In this document: positions 26,802 to 34,310 of the stretch, piece by piece
Layout of the letters: the number at the start of each line of letters is the position of its first letter
Numbering within the stretch: position 1 is the stretch's first letter
Origin: Alsobacter metallidurans
GTDB taxonomy: Bacteria > Pseudomonadota > Alphaproteobacteria > Rhizobiales > Beijerinckiaceae
Assembly: GCF_014636935.1 (NCBI RefSeq)
Contig: NZ_BMES01000002.1
Location: 1,423,148 to 1,487,147 of the forward strand
Length of the DNA stretch: 64,000 nucleotides
Direction: 5' to 3'
The notes under the pieces: model-generated
The model's input: the letters and a program-made list of their open reading frames with translations, nothing else
What the model was told of the DNA's origin: nothing
Database searches by the model: none
Made by a program: the position numbers and the translations under genes

Positions 26802-29117
26802 TCACGCCGCCTGTGCGGATGCGCTCTTGATCGCCGCAAAAACCCTGTCCGGCGTCGCCGGCATGTCCATGTCGCGCACCCCGAAGGCCCGGTCGAGCGC
26901 GTCCACGACGGCGTTCATGACCGCCGGGCACGAGCCGATGGAGCCGGCCTCGCCCGCGCCCTTCATGCCGAGCGGGTTGGTGGTGGAGGGCACGTTCCGG
27001 GTTTCGAAATGGAGGAACGGCACGTCCTCGGCGCGCGGCAGACAGTAGTCCATGAAGCTCGCCGTCACGAGCTGCCCTTCCGCGTCGAACACGGTCTTTT
27101 CCAGCAGCGCCTGGCCGATGCCCTGCACGACGCCGCCATGCACCTGGCCGGCCAGCAGCATGGGGTTCACCGCAATGCCGAAGTCGTCGCAGATGGTGTA
27201 GCGCACCACCTTGGCGACGCCGGTGTCGAGGTCGATCTCGACCTCGGCGATGTGGGTGCCGTTCGGGTAGGTGGCGTTGGGAGGCGTGAAGTCGCCCTCC
27301 CCGGTCCGCGCCTCGCGCGTGGCTTCCGGCAGGTTGGCGAGGTCGACGAAGTCGATGCGCCGGTCGGTGCCGACGACGCGGACGCCGCCATCCGCGACCT
27401 CCAGGTCCGACACGCTGGCCTCGAGCTTCTGCGACGCGAGGTCCTTCAGCTTCTCGGCGAGCTTCTCGGAGGCGACGAACACCGACACGCCGCCGACCGG
27501 AATCGAGCGCGAGCCGCCGGTGCCGTGGCCGGTCTTCACCGATTGGGTGTCGCCCTGGATCACCTTGATGCGCTCCAGCGGGATGTCGAGATGCTGTGAG
27601 GCGAACTGCGCATAGGCGGTGGCGTGGCCCTGCCCGTTGGACTGGGTGCCCGAATACACCGTCACGGTGCCGTCGGTCTCCAGCCGGATCTCGACGTCCT
27701 CGCCCTCGCCCCAGGCGGTGCACTCGATATAGGTCGCCATGCCGACGCCGCGGATCTTGTTCTCCTTGCGGGCCGCGCGGGCGCGGTCCTTGAAACCGGC
27801 CCAGTCGGCCGCCTCCATGGCGCGCGTCATGTGCCCGTCGAAGTCGCCGGTGTCATAGGTGCGGTCGCCGATCGGCGTGCTGTACGGCATGGCGCTCGGC
27901 GGAATGAAGTTCTTGCGGCGGATCTGCTCGGGCTTCATGCCGGTCTCGCGCGCCGCGCGGTCCACCAGTCGCTCGAGGAGGTAGGCCGCCTCGGGCCGGC
28001 CCGCGCCCCGGTAGGCGTCCACCGGCACCGTGTTGGTGTAGACGCCGCGCACGCGCACATGGAGCGCCGGCGTCCTGTAGACGCCCGTCATCATGGTGCC
28101 GCCCAGATACGGGATATAAGGGCCATACTGCGAGCAGTACGCGCCGATCTCGCCCAGGATGTCGAAGCGCATGGCCAGGAACTTGCCGGCCTTGTCCATC
28201 GCGACTTCGCCCACCGCATAGTTGGAGCGGCCCTGCGCGTCGCCCATGAAGTGGTCGCCGCGATCCGCGATCCAGCGCACCGGGCGCTTCAGCCGCTTGG
28301 CGGCCTCGGCGGCCAGCGGATACTCGCGATAGCAGAACGTCTTGGTGCCGAAGCCGCCGCCGACGTCGCCGGTGACGACGCGGATGTTTTCCGGCTTGAT
28401 CTTCAGGACCTGCGCAGCCAGCGTGTCGCGGATGCCGTGCACGCCCTGGCTGGAGAGCGTCAGCCTGTAGCTCTTCGACTTGGCGTCGTACTCGGCGATG
28501 ACGCCGCGCGTTTCCATGTAGTTGGTGATCAGGCGGTTGTTCTCCACCTCGATCCGCACGACCTTGGCCGCGCCGGCGAAGATGGCGTCCACCTTGGCCT
28601 TGTCGCCCATCTCGGCGTCGAACGACACGTTGTCGGGCTGTTCGCTCCAGACCGATGGCGAGCCCTTCTCCAGCGCGGCGCGCAGGTCCACGGCGGCCGG
28701 AAGCTGCTCCCAGCTCACCCCGATCGCCTCGGCGGCGTCCTTGGCCTGGTTCACGGTCTCGGCAACCACGAACGCGACCGCGTCGCCGACATGCTTGGCG
28801 ACGCCCTTGGCGAGCACGGGGATGTGGGCGACGTGGTTCTGCGTGCCGTCGCTGTTGGGCAGGGCGGCCTGGCAGGGCACATCGCCGAGATGCGCCACGT
28901 CCTCGTGCGTGAGGATCAGCTTCACGCCCTTCATGGCGCGCGCGGTCTCGAGGTCCGAGAAGGTGAACCGCGCATGCGCGTAGGGGCTGCGCAGCAGCAC
29001 GGCCTCGAGCTGGCGCTCGGGCTGGTAGTCGGCCGTGTAGTTGCCGCCCCCGGTCAGCAGGCGCTGGTCCTCGACGCGGCGGAGCGGCTGTCCGATGCCG
29101 AACTTCTTGACGGTCAT
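26802..29117 (-). CDS. Molybdopterin-binding large subunit, xanthine dehydrogenase/form II CoxL-like
   Basis: A 771-residue Mo-hydroxylase large subunit. It begins KKFGIGQPLRRVEDQRLLTGGGNY, as in CoxL-like proteins. The active-site loop reads AYRGAGRPEA, the form II type, not the AYRCSFR loop of genuine aerobic CO dehydrogenase. The proposed catalytic Glu lies in the C-terminal GMKGAGEAGSIG. So it is probably an aldehyde or heterocycle oxidoreductase. No FAD (medium) or Fe-S (small) subunit gene is beside it, which is odd because these enzymes normally work as L-M-S trimers. The ATG at 29117 begins at the family's usual N-terminus. Confidence 0.88.
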   Translation of the reverse strand: MTVKKFGIGQPLRRVEDQRLLTGGGNYTADYQPERQLEAVLLRSPYAHARFTFSDLETARAMKGVKLILTHEDVAHLGDVPCQAALPNSDGTQNHVAHIPVLAKGVAKHVGDAVAFVVAETVNQAKDAAEAIGVSWEQLPAAVDLRAALEKGSPSVWSEQPDNVSFDAEMGDKAKVDAIFAGAAKVVRIEVENNRLITNYMETRGVIAEYDAKSKSYRLTLSSQGVHGIRDTLAAQVLKIKPENIRVVTGDVGGGFGTKTFCYREYPLAAEAAKRLKRPVRWIADRGDHFMGDAQGRSNYAVGEVAMDKAGKFLAMRFDILGEIGAYCSQYGPYIPYLGGTMMTGVYRTPALHVRVRGVYTNTVPVDAYRGAGRPEAAYLLERLVDRAARETGMKPEQIRRKNFIPPSAMPYSTPIGDRTYDTGDFDGHMTRAMEAADWAGFKDRARAARKENKIRGVGMATYIECTAWGEGEDVEIRLETDGTVTVYSGTQSNGQGHATAYAQFASQHLDIPLERIKVIQGDTQSVKTGHGTGGSRSIPVGGVSVFVASEKLAEKLKDLASQKLEASVSDLEVADGGVRVVGTDRRIDFVDLANLPEATREARTGEGDFTPPNATYPNGTHIAEVEIDLDTGVAKVVRYTICDDFGIAVNPMLLAGQVHGGVVQGIGQALLEKTVFDAEGQLVTASFMDYCLPRAEDVPFLHFETRNVPSTTNPLGMKGAGEAGSIGSCPAVMNAVVDALDRAFGVRDMDMPATPDRVFAAIKSASAQAA

Positions 29118-29178
29118 GGTGATCCTCGAAGCGGAGCGAATGGGGGTGTGGGAGGACGCAACTGGAAGATGGGCGCGG

Positions 29179-29520
29179 TCAGGGCCCCGTCGCGACGGGT
29201 TCGCCGTGCTGGACCCAGTCCAGCATGCCGCCCGCATAATGGGCGTCGACCGTGACGCCTCCGGCTGCGGCCGCCGCGGCCGCCGTCAGGGAGCGCTTGC
29301 CGGAGCGGCATGAAAACACGATGCGCCTGCCCTGCGGATCGGGCAGCGCCGCGGCGTCGAAGGTGGACAGCGGAAACAGAACCGCGCCGGCGATGTGGCC
29401 GGCTTCCCATTCGTTCGGCTCGCGCACGTCCACCAGCAGAATAGAGCCGTCCGCCAGGCCCTTCTTGATGTCCTCGATCCCGAGATTCTCGACCTTGGGT
29501 CCGCGGCCAAATCCGAACAT
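29179..29520 (-). CDS. Rhodanese-like domain protein
   Basis: A 113-residue single-domain rhodanese with the landmarks LLVDVREPNEWEAGHIAGA and the active-site loop CRSGKRS, whose Cys would carry the persulfide. It lies 61 bases upstream of the molybdenum hydroxylase gene on the same strand and is probably co-transcribed. That suggests, but does not prove, a role in sulfur supply for the sulfurated molybdenum cofactor. The frame extends upstream, but the ATG at 29520 fits the family. Confidence 0.85.
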   Translation of the reverse strand: MFGFGRGPKVENLGIEDIKKGLADGSILLVDVREPNEWEAGHIAGAVLFPLSTFDAAALPDPQGRRIVFSCRSGKRSLTAAAAAAAGGVTVDAHYAGGMLDWVQHGEPVATGP

Positions 29521-29601
29521 GCGCGCCAGTCCTCGAACGTTTCCGGACCGGACTTTAGCCCATTCGGTTGGCTTGGCCAGAGGCCTGCGCGCCCGGTCTA
29601 A

Positions 29602-29631
29602 CAAAAGGGGCGCGCCTTTTGGGCGCGCCCC
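29602..29631 (-). terminator. Terminator after the LysM gene
   Basis: A 10-bp stem GGGGCGCGCC with a short loop, followed on the minus strand by TTTT, directly after the stop codon of the LysM gene. Confidence 0.85.
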
Positions 29632-29639
29632 GGATAGTG

Positions 29640-30086
29640 TCAGGCGAGCGGCGGAATGCGCAGCACCTGGCCCGGATAGATCTTGTCCGGATGGGTCAGC
29701 ATCGGCTTGTTGGCCTCGAAGATCTCGTTGTAGTGGCTGCCCTTGCCCTTGCCGTACTGCTTCTCGGCGATGGCCCAGAGCGTGTCGCCCTTGACGACCG
29801 TGTACATGTTGGAGGCCGCCGTCTCGTTGTTGACGATCAGGTCGCTCTCGACCTCGGCCACGCCCTGCGTGTTGCCGAGCGCCAGGATGATCTTCTCGGC
29901 GTCGGCGGTGGACATCGCCTTGCCGGACACCTTCACCTTGTCGCCATCGACCGTGACCTGGATGCCATCGCCGCCGAGGCCATGCTTGGCGACTTCCTTC
30001 TGCAGCGCGTCAGGCTGCGCGGCGGCCGCCGGGGTCGCGCCGAACAGCTTCTCGCCGGCGTCCTTGATGAACTTGAACAGGCCCAT
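29640..30086 (-). CDS. BON-LysM protein, Kbp/YgaU-like
   Basis: A 148-residue protein, almost the same length as E. coli Kbp (YgaU). Residues 20-85 form a BON-type domain and residues 94-146 a LysM domain (MYTVVKGDTLWAIAEKQYG to YPGQVLRIPPL). Kbp is a cytosolic K+-binding protein induced by osmotic stress. There is no signal peptide here, so a cytosolic place is likely. The ATG at 30086 has AAAGGGAG upstream. It opens the stress island, though I see no EcfG promoter in front of it. Confidence 0.85.
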   Translation of the reverse strand: MGLFKFIKDAGEKLFGATPAAAAQPDALQKEVAKHGLGGDGIQVTVDGDKVKVSGKAMSTADAEKIILALGNTQGVAEVESDLIVNNETAASNMYTVVKGDTLWAIAEKQYGKGKGSHYNEIFEANKPMLTHPDKIYPGQVLRIPPLA

Positions 30087-30183
30087 GGTCCCACTCCCTT
30101 TGTGTTGTCGATCGATGAAGAGATAGGGCACATGCGCCGGGGTTCAAACAAGCAACCGTGAGGCGAGTAGCCCGACCGGACAC

Positions 30184-30211
30184 GAAAAAGCCCGCGCGAA
30201 TGGCGCGGGCT
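30184..30211 (-). terminator. Terminator of the left nepR-ecfG operon
   Basis: Stem AGCCCGCGC with a 5-base loop, followed on the minus strand by a run of five T. Confidence 0.88.
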
Positions 30212-30234
30212 GGTCCGTCAGCGCGGCGAAAAAA

Positions 30235-30807
30235 CTATTCGCCGGCGCGGAGCATCTTTTCCATCGCGGGTTCGGCGGGGTTCCAGATCGAATCCCCATC
30301 GAACTCGCCGTCGGCCGCCGTGGAAAGCAACTGCCCCAGGCGATTGCGGGCCCGGTTCACGCGGCTCTTCATGGTGCCGACCGCGCAACCGCAGATGTCG
30401 GCGGCTTCCTCGTAGGACATGCCGGAGGCGCCCACCAGGATCAGCGCCTCGCGTTGGTCGGGCGAGAGCTGCTGCAGCGCGTTCTGGAAGTCGAGGAAAT
30501 CCATGTGCGAGTTTTGCGACGGAGCGGACGCCAGCCGGGCGGCGATCTGGCCTTCCGGGTCGGCGACCTCGCGGCGGCGCTTGCGGTATTCGGAGTAGAA
30601 GATGTTGCGCAGGATCGTGAACAGCCAGGCCGACATGTTCGTACCCTCCGTGAACGAGCCCAGATTGCTCCAGGCTTTCACGAGAGTTTCCTGAACGAGG
30701 TCGTCGGCGCGATCGATGTTGCCAGAGAGCGACATCGCAAAGGCGCGCAGGCTGGGGATCGCCCCGAGAAGCTCGGCTTTCAGGCTGGCGCTGCCTTGCG
30801 GGTTCAT
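30235..30807 (-). CDS. ecfG: ECF sigma factor EcfG (left copy)
   Basis: A 190-residue ECF sigma factor of the EcfG group. Region 2 shows DRADDLVQETLVKAW and SAWLFTILRNIFYSEYRKRRRE. Region 4 shows DQREALILVGASGMSYEEAA and CAVGTMKSRVNRAR. It directs RNA polymerase to GSR promoters of the GGAAC/CGTT type when NepR is removed. Its ATG overlaps the nepR stop (ATGA), giving coupled synthesis of anti-sigma and sigma. The autoregulatory EcfG promoter lies at 31079-31103. It resembles the right copy at 51009 along its whole length but is clearly diverged. Confidence 0.95.
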   Translation of the reverse strand: MNPQGSASLKAELLGAIPSLRAFAMSLSGNIDRADDLVQETLVKAWSNLGSFTEGTNMSAWLFTILRNIFYSEYRKRRREVADPEGQIAARLASAPSQNSHMDFLDFQNALQQLSPDQREALILVGASGMSYEEAADICGCAVGTMKSRVNRARNRLGQLLSTAADGEFDGDSIWNPAEPAMEKMLRAGE

Positions 30808-31019
30808 TCCTGGTCTCCAAGCTTCTCGTCGAGCTTGTCCATGAGCTCCTTGAAGCGATCGGGAACCGGCTGATTCAGCACTTCGTCATACACAGCCCTC
30901 AGCTGACGGCCGATGTGATCCTGAATTTGCGGAACCATTCCGGGCGTCGACTCACGGCCGACAGCCACCGGATCCGCAACTGCGGGATCCGAGTGCAGAG
31001 CACTCTTGTTTTGCGTCAT
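30804..31019 (-). CDS. nepR: Anti-sigma factor NepR (left copy)
   Basis: A 71-residue NepR protein. The conserved core IGRQLRAVYDEVLNQPVPDRFKELMDKL spans residues 36-63, the two helices that bind EcfG or PhyR. The N-terminal 30 residues are disordered, as usual. It blocks EcfG until phosphorylated PhyR captures it. First gene of the nepR-ecfG operon, with an EcfG promoter 60 bases upstream. Confidence 0.93.
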   Translation of the reverse strand: MTQNKSALHSDPAVADPVAVGRESTPGMVPQIQDHIGRQLRAVYDEVLNQPVPDRFKELMDKLDEKLGDQE

Positions 31020-31078
31020 TGCCACCCTCCGGGGAGCACGGGACAAAGGTCCCGCACAGCAGGATTGATCGCAGCCAC

Positions 31079-31103
31079 AACGCACGATCCGGTATACGGT
31101 TCC
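31079..31103 (-). promoter_or_regulatory. EcfG promoter of left nepR-ecfG
   Basis: Minus strand: GGAAC (31103-31099), 16-base spacer, CGTT (31082-31079). It provides autoregulation of the operon. Confidence 0.88.
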
Positions 31104-31112
31104 CCGGACGCT

Positions 31113-31137
31113 GGAACCTTTTTTTCAGCCGTACGTT
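31113..31137 (+). promoter_or_regulatory. EcfG promoter of left phyR
   Basis: Plus strand: GGAAC (31113-31117), 16-base spacer, CGTT (31134-31137), 45 bases before the phyR start and back to back with the nepR promoter. Confidence 0.88.
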
Positions 31138-31181
31138 GTGGCCCAATGCCGTGCTTAGGCACGGGCATCATTGGGGGCGCT

Positions 31182-32014
31182 ATGCCGATTTCTCAGGCCA
31201 TCTCACCGCATCTGCCTTTCATGCGCCGCTTTGCGCGTGCGTTGACCGGCAATCAACGCATTGGCGACGTTTATGTTCAGGCGACATTGGAGTCGATCGT
31301 CTCCGATCCTTCGCGCATCGATCTGAACGGCGATGTCCGGATCGCGCTCTACCGGCTGCTGCTGGAAGTGTGGCGCTCGGTGCCGATCAACGCCCAGGTT
31401 GATCCCGGTCTCCCCGCCGTGGAGCTTGGCGCGCAGCGCAGCCTGGACGCAATGACGCCGCGCTCGCGCATCGCGTTCCTGCTGCGCTCGCTCGAGGGGT
31501 TCAGCACCGCCGAGGTTGCGCAGACGCTGGACTGCTCGCTCGGCGAGGCGCAGGCGCTGCTGGACGCCGCCGGCCGCGAGCTCGCGGACCAGATCAAGAC
31601 CGACGTGCTGATCATCGAGGACGAGCCGCTGATCGCGCTCGACCTGCAGAGCCTCGTCGAGGACCTCGGCCATCGCGTGGTGGACGTCGCTCGCACGCAC
31701 AAGGAGGCTGTGGCTTCCATAAGGAGGCTGTGGCTTCCATTCAGAAACTTCGTCCGGGCCTGATCCTGGCCGACATCCAGCTTGCCGACGGATCGTCGGG
31801 CCTGGAGGCCGTGAACGAGATCCTTGGCGCCATCGAGGTGCCGGTGATCTTCATCACCGCCTATCCGGAGCGCTTCCTCACCGGCACCCGGCCGGAACCG
31901 GCCTTCCTGATCACCAAGCCCTTCCTCACCGACACCGTAAAGGCCGTGATCAGCCAGGCCCTGTTTTTCCAACGGCGCGCGCAGCGCACCGACAAGACCG
32001 CGATTCCGGCCTGA
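31182..32014 (+). pseudogene. phyR: phyR (left copy), disrupted by a 20-bp tandem duplication
   Basis: PhyR is the response regulator that, once phosphorylated, binds NepR through an N-terminal sigma-like domain and frees EcfG. Here the frame runs from ATG 31182 to residue 180 and then shifts. The sequence AAGGAGGCTGTGGCTTCCAT occurs twice in immediate tandem (31701-31720 and 31721-31740). Deleting one copy restores a perfect 270-residue PhyR. As it stands, translation ends at 31763 with 193 residues: the sigma-like domain (about 1-135) is intact, but the receiver is cut before its phospho-acceptor (Asp191 of the repaired protein). The distal half 31741-32014 is undamaged. This may be a true mutation, a reversible switch or a sequencing/assembly artefact. 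An intact paralogue lies at 49749. Confidence 0.92.
31701..31740 (+). repeat. 20-bp perfect tandem duplication inside phyR
   Basis: Two abutting identical copies of AAGGAGGCTGTGGCTTCCAT. The extra 20 bases cause the frameshift. Confidence 0.98.
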
Positions 32015-32020
32015 ATGCAG

Positions 32021-32052
32021 AAAAGCCGCTCCGCGATGGCGGAACGGCTTTT
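32021..32052 (+). terminator. Terminator after left phyR
   Basis: A 14-bp stem with one mismatch that begins AAAAGCCG and ends CGGCTTTT, starting 7 bases after the phyR stop. Confidence 0.85.
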
Positions 32053-32071
32053 CTGGCTTTTCAAGGATTGT

Positions 32072-32101
32072 CGAAGGCGCTCGTTCATACGAGCGCCTTC
32101 G
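32072..32101. terminator. Second hairpin between convergent genes
   Basis: A perfect 13-bp stem CGAAGGCGCTCGT with a 4-base loop, just after the stop codon of the minus-strand gene at 32107. It can end transcription from that side. Confidence 0.7.
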
Positions 32102-32106
32102 TTGTT

Positions 32107-32454
32107 TCAGCGGGTGATCATGCCAATGATCATGCCGGCGACGCCCGCGGCCACCAGCGCCGTCAGCGGACTGCGGCGAACCGACTCCTCCAGCTCGGAG
32201 CTCAGCGTTTCCAGCCTCGCCTGCGTGTCCTCGGCGATGCCGCTGCCGGCGCGCGCGATGCTGCCGGCCGCGTCGGTGACCTGCCCGCGGGCTGTGCCGA
32301 CGGCCTCGCGGACCTTTTCGGCCTGAGCCGCAGCCTCTTCCTTTACAAGCTGGGCGACAGTGTCGCTCAGCTTGCCAAGGTCGGAGCGCAACTTCGTCAG
32401 ATCGTCCCTGACGTCCTCTGCGCCGCCGCCAACCGTGCTGTCGAAGTCAGTCAC
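32107..32454 (-). CDS. DUF883/ElaB-like membrane-anchored stress protein
   Basis: A 115-residue protein with a long amphipathic helical region (DDLTKLRSDLGKLSDTVAQL onward) and a C-terminal glycine-rich membrane anchor preceded by RRSPLTALVAAGVAGMIIG. This is the YqjD/ElaB layout, whose members tether ribosomes or other factors to the inner membrane in stationary phase. It starts with GTG and is 27 bases after the DUF3309 gene, so both should be driven by the EcfG promoter at 32725. A paralogue of the same build lies at 48817. Confidence 0.82.
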   Translation of the reverse strand: MTDFDSTVGGGAEDVRDDLTKLRSDLGKLSDTVAQLVKEEAAAQAEKVREAVGTARGQVTDAAGSIARAGSGIAEDTQARLETLSSELEESVRRSPLTALVAAGVAGMIIGMITR

Positions 32455-32481
32455 GCGCGTCTCCTATGAGAGTCTGGAAAG

Positions 32482-32640
32482 TCAGAGCCTGCCTGTCAGC
32501 AGTAGGACGATCACGATCAGGATGACCACGCCCAGAATGCCGGACGGCCCGTAGCCCCAGCCGCGGCTGTGAGGCCAGCTCGGCACGGCGCCGATCAAAA
32601 GCAGGATGAGGATGATCAGCAGGATTGTGCTGATGCCCAT
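32482..32640 (-). CDS. DUF3309-type small membrane protein
   Basis: A 52-residue protein with two hydrophobic segments (residues 3-19 and 35-48) joined by a loop with WPHSRGWGYGPSG, the hallmark of the DUF3309 family, which is widespread and stress-linked in proteobacteria. First gene of a two-gene operon with the DUF883-like gene, 85 bases after an EcfG promoter. Function unknown. Confidence 0.85.
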   Translation of the reverse strand: MGISTILLIILILLLIGAVPSWPHSRGWGYGPSGILGVVILIVIVLLLTGRL

Positions 32641-32724
32641 GATGAATTCTCCTGAACGTCTGCGGCCTTGCGGTCCGCTTGTTGTTGCCTCGGTTCCCGG
32701 CGTGAGAACCACGATCCCTGCGGC

Positions 32725-32750
32725 AACGTTCAGGGTGTCGGGAAGGTTCC
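32725..32750 (-). promoter_or_regulatory. EcfG promoter of the DUF3309-DUF883 operon
   Basis: Minus strand: GGAAC (32750-32746), 17-base spacer, CGTT (32728-32725). Confidence 0.82.
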
Positions 32751-32835
32751 TGCAACCTGCGGCCGCCTGACGCAGTTGCGCATTGGAGTAACGGCTGGGC
32801 GGCGCGAAGCGCGATCTGCTTGCGCCTTCCAACGA

Positions 32836-32871
32836 GAACGGGACCCGCAACACCTGCTGCGGGTCCCGTTC
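32836..32871. terminator. Strong hairpin, possible terminator
   Basis: A perfect 14-bp stem GAACGGGACCCGCA with an 8-base loop. It lies 107 bases past the end of the minus-strand gene at 32979 and has no T run, so it may end that transcript or be a plain structural element. Confidence 0.5.
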
Positions 32872-32978
32872 GGCGCGGTTCGATCGGGCGGGAGGGGGCG
32901 TTCTGGCCCGAACCGTGCCTTGCTACTCAAACACGACTGAAGGTCCCGGGTTCCCGTCCGGGACCGACGAGGCGGCGT

Positions 32979-33284
32979 TCAGTGCGCTTCCAGCGAAGCG
33001 ACGACCCAAGGATTCCAGGGCGAGCGCTTGGCGCCCTTGGCGGACGCGTCCTGCTCGGGAGACGACGTGGTGGCGTTTGTGGGCGCGCAAACGCCATCCT
33101 GCTGCGCTTTGGCGCGAACGGGCGTCATCGCGACCGGCGTGCTCGCCACAATCAGGCTGGCGGACGGTGCGGCGGCTTTTGCAGCCGCAGGCGCGTTCTT
33201 GACCACCGCGATGACGGGCGGCACGAAAAAGAAGGAGACCGCGACCGAGAATGCGACGGTGGGAAGAATTCGCGACGCGTTCAT
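32979..33284 (-). CDS. Exported or anchored small protein of unknown function
   Basis: A 101-residue product with an N-terminal hydrophobic stretch (about residues 5-25, ILPTVAFSVAVSFFFVPPVIA) that could be a signal peptide or anchor. An Ala/Lys/Val-rich region follows, then a polar C-terminus ending WNPWVVASLEAH. An EcfG promoter lies 29 bases upstream of the ATG, which supports it as a real stress gene. I do not recognise the family. Confidence 0.65.
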   Translation of the reverse strand: MNASRILPTVAFSVAVSFFFVPPVIAVVKNAPAAAKAAAPSASLIVASTPVAMTPVRAKAQQDGVCAPTNATTSSPEQDASAKGAKRSPWNPWVVASLEAH

Positions 33285-33312
33285 CTTTGATCTCCGTGTA
33301 GATGCATCCGAC

Positions 33313-33337
33313 AACGCCGCGACTCTAGGGAGGTTCC
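33313..33337 (-). promoter_or_regulatory. EcfG promoter of the gene at 32979
   Basis: Minus strand: GGAAC (33337-33333), 16-base spacer, CGTT (33316-33313). Confidence 0.83.
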
Positions 33338-33458
33338 CGCGCCGCCGATGCGCGTTAGCGCACATCGCTCGCCAGACGCTGCCTTGATTTCGTGATGCTC
33401 CCCGCTGCCGCCACGACGGCGCGCGGAATGCATGTACTTTCCGGCTGTCATTGCCGAT

Positions 33459-34112
33459 CTAGTTGCGCTGGGACGATGACTTTCGAGCTGCGCGGGCGGG
33501 CGTTGGCGGGTTTTCCGCGTTCCGTTCCTCGGCATCGCGTTCATTGGCCACCTTTCGCAGCCTCTTTCCGGCAGGCGGCGCGGCGCCGAGCACGTCTTCG
33601 GCCGCGACCCCGACCGCACGGATCGCCGCCGTCTTGAGGCGCTCGTTGCGCTCGGGCGAGTGCGGGGGCGCCTCGGCGGCCGACTCCACTTCTTCTTCCA
33701 GGGCGGCCACCACTTCCGGCCGGCCGAGCTCCTTGATATCCTCGACATTCGGGTCACGCGCCTGCTTGGCGACGTCACGATACCGGGCCAGCAGGGTGTT
33801 GAGCTGATCCTCCGACATCTCCTCCAGATCGAGCAGCGTGTTGCGCGCCGAATGGGTCGCGCGAATGAGCTCGTCGAGCTTGATCTGGATGGAAGCCGAC
33901 TCCCGGTTCTGCGTATTTTGGATCAGGAACACCATCAGGAAGGTGATGATCGTCGTCCCGGTGTTGATCGCGAGCTGCCACGTGTCCGAATAATGGAACA
34001 ACGGCCCTGTGACGGCCCAGAGCAGGATCAGCGCGCACGACCCCACGAAGGTCATCGGGTTCCCGGCGAACTTGCTGGTCTTCGAGGCGAAGGCTGAAAA
34101 CTTGAACGACAT
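33459..34112 (-). CDS. Low-affinity iron permease family protein
   Basis: A 217-residue inner membrane protein with two to three membrane segments in the first 70 residues, including the family motif GSCALILLWAVTGPLFHYSDTWQLAINTGTTIITFLMVF. The motif IQNTQNRESASIQIKLDELIRAT follows, then a helical acidic and basic tail. Despite the family name, iron transport has not been shown for bacterial members; they are often tied to envelope or osmotic stress. It is under an EcfG promoter 65 bases upstream. Confidence 0.88.
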   Translation of the reverse strand: MSFKFSAFASKTSKFAGNPMTFVGSCALILLWAVTGPLFHYSDTWQLAINTGTTIITFLMVFLIQNTQNRESASIQIKLDELIRATHSARNTLLDLEEMSEDQLNTLLARYRDVAKQARDPNVEDIKELGRPEVVAALEEEVESAAEAPPHSPERNERLKTAAIRAVGVAAEDVLGAAPPAGKRLRKVANERDAEERNAENPPTPARAARKSSSQRN

Positions 34113-34176
34113 CGTCGAGACACTCCCGCGAACCCGGGCGTGTTCTTGCGACGACTTAGCGCCCTGGGTGTGGTGG

Positions 34177-34201
34177 AACGTCGCACCCTTGTGGCTGTTC
34201 C
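34177..34201 (-). promoter_or_regulatory. EcfG promoter of the iron permease family gene
   Basis: Minus strand: GGAAC (34201-34197), 16-base spacer, CGTT (34180-34177). Confidence 0.83.
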
Positions 34202-34257
34202 ATTACGGATCCTCAATGCGGGGCCCAGGTCCGCACACAAACAAACCGCCGGCTAAC

Positions 34258-34284
34258 AAAAAGGCCGGCGCGAGGCCGGCCTTT
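34258..34284 (-). terminator. Terminator after the glycine-zipper gene
   Basis: A 10-bp stem AAAGGCCGGC followed by five T on the minus strand, 26 bases after the stop codon. Confidence 0.88.
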
Positions 34285-34310
34285 CTGGAGTTCAACCCCT
34301 GCGGGGAAGC

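Noticed and set aside
26802-29117. True aerobic CO dehydrogenase large subunit
   Set aside because: The active-site loop is AYRGAGR and not the AYRCSFR type that holds the Cu-Mo site, and the other subunits are missing.
31730-32014. A separate receiver-like gene starting with GTG
   Set aside because: It is the distal half of the frameshifted phyR and begins inside the duplicated 20-mer; it lacks the first strand and acidic pocket of a receiver.
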